From the NCBI GenBank assembly GCA_038065635.1, contig JBBTQP010000083.1, positions 1 to 57,804 on the forward strand: DNA of 57,804 nt, written 5' to 3'. Origin of the DNA: JAHJFW01 sp038065635 (lineage in GTDB: Bacteria > Patescibacteriota > Patescibacteriia > 2-12-FULL-60-25). Every line of letters begins with the position of its first letter. Position 1 is the stretch's first letter. Below the pieces are notes generated by a model, which had not been told where the DNA came from, searched no databases, and worked only from the letters and a program-made list of their open reading frames with translations. A program made the translations under genes and the position numbers. This document shows, piece after piece, positions 51,187 to 57,804 of this stretch.

Positions 51187-51872
51187 AGTGTTGAATTAAT
51201 TGATTTAGGGAATAGCTGATTTTTTATTTTATGAAGTTTTGTTATACCATGTACCCAGATTGGACTTTTTTTTCGGACGCACGTACCTGACGAAATCGAA
51301 TTTCGAAATTCATCAGTCGATTGAAAAGGGTCGAGGATCATCGTACTCATTCCGATTTCATATCGCGTGTGCGAATCACTTCCGCAGATTTGCGGGATTG
51401 AATGTGCGAGAGCAATCCGCTCCGCGCGTTTGTTGGCGGAAACGAATACGTTTCTCGCGTTCCATGTTTCAAGAAAATCTATTTCCGACAGGATCGTTTC
51501 AAGCAGCTCCGGTCGCAGTCTGTGTTTTCGTAATTTATCACACGGATGAGGTATGCACACCAGCCCGTCCTGTTCTCGAATCAGTGCTATGGTTTCTTTT
51601 GCCGAAAGTCCCGGGCGAATTGCATTTTGCAGGAAATAACCTATAATATCGCCGTCCATGGAAGCGATTTCTTCGCCGATAATCACGAAAAATTGAGCTT
51701 TTCGTTTGATATATTGCGCGGCATCGATTCTATCGTGATCAGTGATAGCCACCGCTTGAAGTCCCTTTTGTTCAGCTATTCTTATTACTTCATCAGGGCT
51801 AACCGTAGCGCATGGCGAGACGCTTGTGTGCGCGTGGAGCTCGACGGACCATTTGGGTGTTTCCATATTCAT
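51183..51872 (-). CDS. PHP-domain phosphoesterase
   Basis: A 229-residue protein of the PHP superfamily (metal-dependent phosphoesterases). The metal ligands are visible: HAHT (13-16), AITDHDR (about 42-48), the GEEI segment, IPHP, and GSDSHT (about 168-173). Members hydrolyse phosphates of histidinol, nucleotides or 3',5'-bisphosphates. Standing first in an operon with two SDRs and a DPPR-synthase-like UbiA protein, it might remove the 5-phosphate of a lipid-linked phosphoribose, a role played by an unrelated phosphatase in mycobacteria; this is a hypothesis. The start could also be Met3. Confidence 0.85.
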   Translation of the reverse strand: MNMETPKWSVELHAHTSVSPCATVSPDEVIRIAEQKGLQAVAITDHDRIDAAQYIKRKAQFFVIIGEEIASMDGDIIGYFLQNAIRPGLSAKETIALIREQDGLVCIPHPCDKLRKHRLRPELLETILSEIDFLETWNARNVFVSANKRAERIALAHSIPQICGSDSHTRYEIGMSTMILDPFQSTDEFRNSISSGTCVRKKSPIWVHGITKLHKIKNQLFPKSINSTL

Positions 51873-51898
51873 GCGTTAATTAGACGGCAATCATCGAA

Positions 51899-51904
51899 TA
51901 TAAT
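51899..51904 (+). promoter_or_regulatory. -10 box (TATAAT) between the PHP and GT-C-like genes
   Basis: Perfect TATAAT, 35 bp before the ATG at 51940; no clear -35 at 17 nt. Confidence 0.5.
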
Positions 51905-51939
51905 AGCTGAATAGTCAAGAATTTAATTATCATTTTTTC

Positions 51940-53838
51940 ATGAAAATAATATCGAAAGAAAATGCTGAGCGTTTGATTTGGTGGATCGGACTTCCAATTC
52001 TTACGATCGTTTCCGTCTTTGGTCCGTACTGGGTGTGGCATCTGGTGTACGGCATTTCGCCTTTTTGGCGCATAACTGTGTTCAGTGGGGCGATGTTTGA
52101 TATCAGTTGGTATTTACCTATGATGGGTGCGGTTATTTCCGGATTAAATTATGGGGGTTATCTTCATTGGTTCGCTTCGGCGATCAAGACGCTCTCATCT
52201 ATAATCCCTGGAGCGAATGTTCCAGAGCTTTGGTTTGTTAGTCGTTGGATTTCTACGACAGTTTCTGTATGGGTTGGTGCTTGGTGTTTGCAAAAATGGT
52301 CGGGACTTTCGGTTAGAGATGCGCGTTTGTTTTCTTTTGGTTTTTGGCTTGCGTTGATTTTACCGCTTGGAATGAGACCAGGAGTATATTCTTGGTATTT
52401 ACCGCTTGGTTTGTTTGGATTTACCGCGGCTTGGCTCGTTTGGGAATCGCTTTCGTCGAATAGAGTCATACGCGCTGTAATATTTACGATTTGCGCGCTT
52501 GTAAGTACTTGGATTTATCTTTGGTTTTGGATTTTTGCCGCCGTGTGGCTCGCCGTGATTTGGGCGCTTTGGATTTTTCGAACTTCACGTCGCGTGATGT
52601 ATTCGCTCGTCGCCGTCAGCGCGGGAATTTTTTGCTTGTCTGCATTTCCATTGGCGCGATGGATCTTGCAGCCGTCAAATTTGGTGAAATACGAAACTTA
52701 CGAACGTCTTGGGCTCGCGTTTACGCGAATGCCGTTTGTCGCAAATCCGTTTATCGCGGTAATTTGCTGGGTCGCTCTTTTGTTTGTTTTAGGAAGAATG
52801 TTTCCTGTCTCAGGTCGTCTGGCTCGTCGTATAGAAGGATTGCAGATCGCGTGGGTCTCTCTGCTTTTGGCATGGCAATTTACTCCGTTTATGGGGGTGT
52901 TTTTTCAGAACGACCATCTTCGAACACCCGTCGTGATTCTCGCGTGGTTCAGTCTCGCATTGGTTTGGAATATGCGGGAAGAGGAAGAATTGCGGCCGTT
53001 GCCGTTTTGGAGCAATGCATTGCTTTGGGTTGTTTTGGTTGCCGCTATGATTTTTGTCGTTCGCATTCTTGCTTCAGGGTATGTATTTCATGATGAGTTT
53101 TTGAATGTTTTGCACATGACGCAGTGGCTGACGATACTTTGTGTTGGGAGTTGGATTATTTTCCGTACGAACGGAAATAGATTTTTCAAGCCGCGTGCAT
53201 CGTTGTATTGGATTCTTTTTCTCGCTGCGCTTATCGGGATTCCTGCATGGGTTCACATACATCGCGTGGAGTTGCCTCGTATCCCCGGCACGCTTTCAAA
53301 AATTCCTGTAATAGATTGGATGCGCGCCAATGTTCCTGCGAATGATGCTGTGTGTACTGATCCGGAGACAGCGGCATTTCTTGGAATTCATGTTGAACGC
53401 ATGTTCCATCCGCTTGCGATGACTAGGTATTTGCCAATGTCGAACAAAGATAATTTAAATATTATTCTTCAGATAGCGAGCGCTTACGATGTTAAATCTG
53501 TCGGAGAAATGAAGTCGTTTAAGCGGTTTGTGCGGCAAGATAGATCTAATTCTTGCGCGCAATATTTAAGACAAGCCAGCATATTACGCGGATTTGGTAT
53601 GGCTGAAGAAGATATTCAGAATGCGATCGGTTGTCCAACTGCGATTCTAAATCAAGAACTGGAGAAGATGAGCGCCATGATTGAAAACAGAACGTTGGAT
53701 GAAGCTGCATTTTCCGCTGTTTGTCCTTGGGTTGTTGTTTCGGTATCCAAGCGCGAGTTTTGGCATTTTCCTTCCACGTACGGCACAATAACGTTTCCGG
53801 ACCAAACCATTATCAGGTCCGCATCACTTCCACTATGA
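51940..53838 (+). CDS. GT-C-like polytopic membrane protein, paralogue 3 of 3
   Basis: A 632-residue protein with about 11 membrane helices and a soluble C-terminal domain. It is the closest relative of the gene at 42870: PELWFVSRW, MRPGVYSWYLPLG, FTRMPFVANPFIAV, FFQNDHL, VCTDPETAAFLGIH, QYLRQASILRGF and AAFSAVCPWVVVSVSKREFWHFPSTY all align by eye. A tract VPVIEW or IPVIDWMRANVP precedes the soluble domain in both. Function is unproven; an outward-facing lipid-linked sugar transferase or flippase-associated protein is the most plausible reading. It overlaps the next GT-C gene by ATGA, so they are coupled. Confidence 0.7.
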   Translation: MKIISKENAERLIWWIGLPILTIVSVFGPYWVWHLVYGISPFWRITVFSGAMFDISWYLPMMGAVISGLNYGGYLHWFASAIKTLSSIIPGANVPELWFVSRWISTTVSVWVGAWCLQKWSGLSVRDARLFSFGFWLALILPLGMRPGVYSWYLPLGLFGFTAAWLVWESLSSNRVIRAVIFTICALVSTWIYLWFWIFAAVWLAVIWALWIFRTSRRVMYSLVAVSAGIFCLSAFPLARWILQPSNLVKYETYERLGLAFTRMPFVANPFIAVICWVALLFVLGRMFPVSGRLARRIEGLQIAWVSLLLAWQFTPFMGVFFQNDHLRTPVVILAWFSLALVWNMREEEELRPLPFWSNALLWVVLVAAMIFVVRILASGYVFHDEFLNVLHMTQWLTILCVGSWIIFRTNGNRFFKPRASLYWILFLAALIGIPAWVHIHRVELPRIPGTLSKIPVIDWMRANVPANDAVCTDPETAAFLGIHVERMFHPLAMTRYLPMSNKDNLNIILQIASAYDVKSVGEMKSFKRFVRQDRSNSCAQYLRQASILRGFGMAEEDIQNAIGCPTAILNQELEKMSAMIENRTLDEAAFSAVCPWVVVSVSKREFWHFPSTYGTITFPDQTIIRSASLPL

Positions 53839-55184
53839 TCAAATGGATTACCGTGCGAGAGTATTTGAAAAAAGAGCGGGTTATTTTATTGATATGTCTT
53901 GCGACGTTTATCATCAGTCTAGGATACGCGTTCGCATATCGAATAGCGCCTATAGTGGATGCGAAGGCTTATGACAAAATGGGATGGAATATCGCGCAAG
54001 GCAATGGTTTTCGGTTGGTACTCGATGTTCCAATAGAGTTGGATGACGCGATCACATATCAAGGACCGATGTTCCAGTTTTTTCTAGCCGGTATTTATTC
54101 CATTTTCGGTCATCACATAGAAGCGGTTTGGATCGTACACGCGCTTCTTCGCGCGTTTACGGTTTATTTTATGTTTGCTACGTGCAGACTGCTTTTTTCC
54201 GAAACAAACGGAAGAAGGATCGGGCTCATCGCCGGAGCATTTATAGGATTTTACCCGGATTTGATCGAAATAGCGGCAATGATAATGACGGAAACGCTTT
54301 TTTTGTTTTTATCGGTTCTCACTCTCTATATTTTTGCGCGGCTTTACAGAAAGATAAGTTACGCTGGAGTCGTCGCTTTCGCTTTCGTTCTAGGTCTTAC
54401 GGTTCTCACGAGATCGACCATACTCGCGTTCAGTCCGTTTTTTCTTTATTTTTTGTTTCGTCAAAAAGCTCGTTGGCAGATCGGCGTGTTTTTTCTGGTA
54501 CTGGCCGCCGTTCTTACTCCGTGGGCAGCACGTAATTATTTTACCTATCACGCCTTCATCCCCACGATGGCGAACTTCGGATACAATCTCATCGTTGGAA
54601 ATCGCGTCGGCCACGACGGAGAAGGCGGCGCGCCCGCAAATCTTCCGGAGATTTCGCGGAAGTACGGGATGATCGGAGCGAACGTATACGGCGTAGAATA
54701 CTTCAAACAATTTTTGCGTGAACACCCGTTTTTGTACGTGAAACTCACAATGATTCGCGGAATGAAGTATTTCAGCCCCATTCGTCCTATCGGATTTTGG
54801 TTTTATCAAACAGGGTGGAAGCAGATGGTTTTTGTCATGAGCTCCGCCGCCGCTTCATTCGTTTTATTCGTTTGCGGTTTCGTGGGGATTTTCGCTGGAT
54901 TGAAAGAACGTAAACGCGCCGTGTACTATCTTTGTTGGTTCTCGTTAGTCACTGTCGCGCCGGTGATTGGAATTTTGGTTGAGACGAGATATCGCTTTCC
55001 GATCTATCCGTTTATGGCGATATTCGCAGGTTTTGCGATTTCAGGTTGGATGGAAAATAAAAAAATCTACCAGAGATATTTCGCTTACTCGTTACTTGCG
55101 GTTACGGCGATTGGCGGAATCGATCTTTCGATGGAATTACCGAAAGTAATTTCCAAGGTGAACGGAATGTTTTTGAAACGCTAG
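53835..55184 (+). CDS. GT-C glycosyltransferase (PMT/ArnT-like)
   Basis: A 449-residue membrane protein with about 10 helices. The start is the ATG at 53835 overlapping the previous stop; a longer frame from 53721 shadows that gene. The first periplasmic loop has the DAKAYDKMGWNIAQGNGF segment (Asp then Tyr-Asp), as in ArnT/PMT_2 enzymes that use polyprenyl-phosphate sugars, followed by YQGPMFQFFLAGIY. The segment TRYRFPIYPFMAIFAG close to the end is typical. It resembles the GT-C part of the fused gene at 33272 (TKYRIPLDNLLAIYAGY). Convergent with the next gene, stops overlapping as CTAG. Confidence 0.85.
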   Translation: MIKWITVREYLKKERVILLICLATFIISLGYAFAYRIAPIVDAKAYDKMGWNIAQGNGFRLVLDVPIELDDAITYQGPMFQFFLAGIYSIFGHHIEAVWIVHALLRAFTVYFMFATCRLLFSETNGRRIGLIAGAFIGFYPDLIEIAAMIMTETLFLFLSVLTLYIFARLYRKISYAGVVAFAFVLGLTVLTRSTILAFSPFFLYFLFRQKARWQIGVFFLVLAAVLTPWAARNYFTYHAFIPTMANFGYNLIVGNRVGHDGEGGAPANLPEISRKYGMIGANVYGVEYFKQFLREHPFLYVKLTMIRGMKYFSPIRPIGFWFYQTGWKQMVFVMSSAAASFVLFVCGFVGIFAGLKERKRAVYYLCWFSLVTVAPVIGILVETRYRFPIYPFMAIFAGFAISGWMENKKIYQRYFAYSLLAVTAIGGIDLSMELPKVISKVNGMFLKR

Positions 55185-56083
55185 ACGTTGGTTGACGGTT
55201 TCTTGGCCACGATGTAAACGCCACTCGCGGTAATTTCAGCCGCCGGCGTTCTTGCGTAGTAGAGATCAAGTAATTTTAAAGGGGAAAGAATCAGCATAAA
55301 GAGATAGTTCAGGATTTTTTGAATTGGGTGGATTCCGAATGACGCAATAGTTGCGAGCCCGCTTGCCAGTACGATGAGAGTTGCGGAAATCGGGCCGCTA
55401 TGAACACCGGATTCAATCACTTCGAAATCAGAAAAAAGTGAACGCAGTCCTTCCAGTGAATATCGGCGAAAGTCGTTTGGAGATGGGTGATAAGGAAAAA
55501 GAAATGGGACAGAGATGTAAATATTGCCGCCCGGTTTTGTGACGCGTTTCATTTCTGCTACAACGTTTTCCGGGCGTCGGATGTGTTCCAATACTTCCTC
55601 GCAGCATACGGCATCGAAAGTATCGCTGGCGAACGGCATCCTCTCCGCGTCTGCGATTATGTGAACATTAGGGAAATGAAATACATCCACGTTGATGGCG
55701 CGAGGATGAACGTCTGTAGGTCCGGATCCCACATTGAGCAAAAGGTCCGTTTCGTTTGTCCGATCGAAGAAACGCGATGCGGAAAGTCCGGTGAAAATCA
55801 CAGGAGCGACAATGCGGATTGCCCACTGGTAAAGATTGGGCCAACGCTTGAAGAAGTTTTTGAAATTGTTTTCAGTATCTCCTTTTTCGTCGATTGAAAT
55901 TTTGTCTATCGCTTCGGAGTGAATGAGGCGGGGTATGTTTTCAGTATTTGAAAATTCGTTGCCACAGGCGTTGCATAGAAGCGTCGCGGTGAGTGGCCCG
56001 TGACAGTTCGGACACACGAGCGGTATTCGTGCTTGTCTAAAGATCAGAAAAGATTCGGTTTGCGTCATACGTTCTTCGTTCAT
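55181..56083 (-). CDS. Zinc-ribbon SAM-dependent methyltransferase
   Basis: A 300-residue protein. CPNCHGPLTATLLCNACG (Cys24, 27, 37, 40) is a Trm112-like zinc ribbon; LLLNVGSGPTDVHP is motif I of a Methyltransf_11 domain, and DTFDAVCCEEVLEHIRRPENVVAEMKRVTKPGG follows. A hydrophobic stretch near 235-270 may associate with the membrane. Such fused proteins are frequent in polysaccharide clusters and probably methylate a glycan or lipid carrier. It follows the GT2 gene with an ATGA overlap at 56080. Confidence 0.88.
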   Translation of the reverse strand: MNEERMTQTESFLIFRQARIPLVCPNCHGPLTATLLCNACGNEFSNTENIPRLIHSEAIDKISIDEKGDTENNFKNFFKRWPNLYQWAIRIVAPVIFTGLSASRFFDRTNETDLLLNVGSGPTDVHPRAINVDVFHFPNVHIIADAERMPFASDTFDAVCCEEVLEHIRRPENVVAEMKRVTKPGGNIYISVPFLFPYHPSPNDFRRYSLEGLRSLFSDFEVIESGVHSGPISATLIVLASGLATIASFGIHPIQKILNYLFMLILSPLKLLDLYYARTPAAEITASGVYIVAKKPSTNV

Positions 56084-57009
56084 TGTAAATTTTTTCTTTC
56101 AGCAACGATGTAGTGAGGGCGTTTGCGCGTTTCGTCGTAAGTTCGCCACATGTATTCTCCGAGCACTCCGAGCATAACCATCTGAAGCCCGCCGAGAATC
56201 AACACGATTACGATGATCGATGTCCATCCTTGAATAGGTTCGCCTTGGAATATCCGTTTGACGACTACAAAAGTGGCGGCGATAAATCCAATAATGGCCG
56301 TAGTTAGTCCTACGAGACTCATGAGACGAATCGGGATGAAGGAAAACGCTATCGCGGAATCTACGAAGAGTTTGAACTTTTTTGAGAACGTCCACTTGGA
56401 ATTTCCAACCTCGCGTCTGCGTCTGGTATACGGAATAATTTCGGGAGGAAAGCCGCTCCAAACGACCTGCAGCATGAAGTGCGAATTTTTTTCACGCATC
56501 GTGCGAATGATATCCGCAATGCAACGATCGAATAGCACAAAATCAAATCCGCCTTTCGGAATCGTATTGATGGCGAATTTTCGTATGAACCCCCAAAAGG
56601 CACTGGCGAATAATCTATCGATCAATCTGTCCTCGCGATCGCTTCTTTCGGCTAGAACCAGTTTCGATCCGTTTTGCCATTTAGCCACCATTTGATCTAT
56701 CAGTTCCGGAGGATCTTGAAGATCCGCCATTATTACCGCGATCGCATCTCCTGTAGCGTGATCGAGTCCTGCGAGCAGAGCCATATACGCACCGAAATTA
56801 CGAACCAGTCGAATCACCTTGATGCGCGGATCTCGAGCGGCAAATTCACAAAGGATCTCGAAAGACTTATCTTTGGAACCATCGTCAACGAACACGAGTT
56901 CACCTTCATAACTGCTTAATCTATTTAATGTGCCCTGAAGCGCCGGCACGGTGGTCGGTAGGTTGTTTTCGTTGAAGTAAACGGGTACAATGATTGAGAT
57001 TTTTTGCAT
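56080..57009 (-). CDS. Glycosyltransferase family 2 (GtrB/DPM-like) with two membrane helices
   Basis: A 309-residue GT-A enzyme. IIVPVYFNENNLPTTV, FVDDGSKDKS, VRNFGAYMALLAGLDHATGD and IMADLQDPPELID (donor site) are hallmarks of bactoprenyl-phosphate glycosyltransferases. Two C-terminal membrane helices (about 226-247 and 259-281) anchor it. It makes a polyprenyl-phosphate sugar used by GT-C enzymes outside the membrane. The ATG at 57009 starts the conserved MQKISIIVPVY; a longer frame from 57237 runs through the divergent epimerase gene and was rejected. Confidence 0.9.
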   Translation of the reverse strand: MQKISIIVPVYFNENNLPTTVPALQGTLNRLSSYEGELVFVDDGSKDKSFEILCEFAARDPRIKVIRLVRNFGAYMALLAGLDHATGDAIAVIMADLQDPPELIDQMVAKWQNGSKLVLAERSDREDRLIDRLFASAFWGFIRKFAINTIPKGGFDFVLFDRCIADIIRTMREKNSHFMLQVVWSGFPPEIIPYTRRRREVGNSKWTFSKKFKLFVDSAIAFSFIPIRLMSLVGLTTAIIGFIAATFVVVKRIFQGEPIQGWTSIIVIVLILGGLQMVMLGVLGEYMWRTYDETRKRPHYIVAERKNLQ

Positions 57010-57067
57010 ATCGTTAGCTTGATCGTTTGGACCAAATGAGATTAACATAAAGAGGTTTATTGCGTCT

Positions 57068-57804
57068 ATGACCGATATTGGAGCGAACGAACCAGTGCGA
57101 AAGTGGATCATCACCGGTGGCGCCGGGTTTTTAGGGACAAATTTTTTACAATCGTCAACTCCGGAAGACGGGGAGATAGTGGTGCTCGATAGGCGTATTT
57201 CGAAGTGGCAGGTAGTAAAACCCTGGATACGATACATCGACCAGGATGTGCGGGAGATCGAGGCGTTTCGCTCCGAATTGGAACCGAATTCCGTCGTAGT
57301 TCATATGGCGAGCGTTTCATACCCTGGAAAAGCCGAACACATGATCGAGTCCGATATCCAAGACAATGTTCTCGGTACGTTTCGTTTTGCCAACGCATGC
57401 GCGGATCAGGGGGTCGGGGCGTTTTTGTTTTTGTCCAGCGGCGGCGCCATATACGGCGATCAGCCGATGTCTCCGATTCCGGAAGAGGCGAATCCAAAAC
57501 CAAAAAGCGCCTATGGAGCGATGAAGCTCGCAACCGAACACTATCTACGAATAATTAATCAGCTCCGCGGACTTCCTATCGCGAATCTTCGCGTTGCAAA
57601 CCCGTTCGGTCCGTGGCATCCTGGAGTAGGACAGGGCGCGATCAATGTTTTTTTGCACAAGATAATTAATGGTGAAGAAATTCAGATATGGGGCGACGGC
57701 GAACAGGTTCGCGATTACATTCCTGTCGCTGACGCGTGCGACGCTATTCGAACGATAGGGAAAAAATTCAAACAGGGTTGCGAAGCGTATAACATAGGGA
57801 CAGG
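57068..57804 (+). CDS. NAD-dependent epimerase/dehydratase (extended SDR), cut by the window end
   Basis: The frame is open from ATG 57068 to the last base (about 245 codons), with no stop. WIITGGAGFLGTNF is the NAD motif, SSGGAIYG (about 137-144) and YGAMK (about 163-167) the catalytic region, and NPFGPWHPG plus VRDYIPVADACDAI the substrate side, as in UDP-glucose/UDP-GalNAc 4-epimerases. It is divergent from the GT2 gene, with 58 bp between the starts. The 3' end lies beyond the window. Confidence 0.88.
   Translation, partial: MTDIGANEPVRKWIITGGAGFLGTNFLQSSTPEDGEIVVLDRRISKWQVVKPWIRYIDQDVREIEAFRSELEPNSVVVHMASVSYPGKAEHMIESDIQDNVLGTFRFANACADQGVGAFLFLSSGGAIYGDQPMSPIPEEANPKPKSAYGAMKLATEHYLRIINQLRGLPIANLRVANPFGPWHPGVGQGAINVFLHKIINGEEIQIWGDGEQVRDYIPVADACDAIRTIGKKFKQGCEAYNIGT

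Noticed and set aside
57010..57237. Longer N-terminus of the GT2 protein, from 57237
   Set aside because: It runs antisense through the divergent epimerase gene; the conserved GT2 start MQKISIIVPVY is at 57009.
1..57804. tRNA or rRNA genes, prophage, insertion sequence with transposase
   Set aside because: No cloverleaf-like or rRNA sequence, phage structural gene or transposase was recognised on either strand; only short non-coding repeats are present.

Overview
The window reads as a stretch of a compact bacterial chromosome, most likely a candidate-phyla (Patescibacteria/CPR-type) bacterium. This assignment is inferred from four things: very tight gene packing, a DUF5667 protein beside an ECF sigma factor and a giant S-layer-like protein, a four-helix-bundle protein of the 23S-IVS type, and a huge glycosyltransferase inventory with no visible mobile-element transposase. 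UGA, UAA and UAG all end genes, so the UGA-recoding CPR lineages are not indicated. No rRNA, tRNA or CRISPR array was recognised. Two runs of exactly 100 N (35241-35340, 46773-46872) are assembly gaps.

Layout. (1) 1-3475: small orphan gene, AlkD-like DNA repair protein, small membrane protein, GT4 glycosyltransferase, TrmB-type regulator. (2) 3480-7620: a G+C-rich island with a probable structured RNA on the minus strand and two convergent, poly-serine, secreted lipoprotein-like proteins, each with its own terminator. (3) 7690-9359: a radical SAM/SPASM-like gene broken by one in-frame stop, preceded by a NUDIX hydrolase. (4) 9484-18137: O-antigen-ligase-like polymerase, two GT4s, a methyltransferase, a secreted GHL15-like protein with FG-GAP repeats and a membrane-anchored beta-rich protein. 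(5) 18323-24190: ECF sigma factor, DUF5667 putative anti-sigma factor and a 1281-residue S-layer-like protein with a long structured leader. (6) 24516-57804: a large surface-polysaccharide region with a second O-antigen-ligase/TPR protein, many GT4/GT2/GT-C enzymes, two asparagine-synthase-like amidotransferases, several SDR sugar epimerases, UDP-GlcNAc 2-epimerase, methyltransferases, and a PHP / SDR / SDR / UbiA-prenyltransferase operon that looks like a lipid-linked pentose pathway.

Two themes run through the window. First, at least seven families of short palindromic repeats (called R1-R7 here) are scattered in it, and six copies sit in frame inside four protein-coding genes. In one gene they lie at the junctions of a GT4-GT4-GT-C fusion of about 1203 residues. 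Second, genes are extremely compact: nine ATGA stop/start overlaps, CTAA and CTAG convergent stop overlaps, one CATG divergent start overlap, and several genes whose extended -10 box (TGNTANNNT) ends only 6-10 nt before the ATG, implying leaderless mRNAs. The G+C-rich genes differ: they have strong Shine-Dalgarno sites and long leaders.

Taken together, the genes appear to build and display a cell-surface glycan and S-layer: nucleotide sugars and lipid carriers are made by the SDR/WecB/UbiA enzymes, chains are assembled by GT4/GT2 enzymes, decorated by methyl- and amidotransferases, and polymerised or transferred outside by the ligase-like and GT-C membrane proteins. Product names are family-level calls made by reading the translated sequences; no database search was run.
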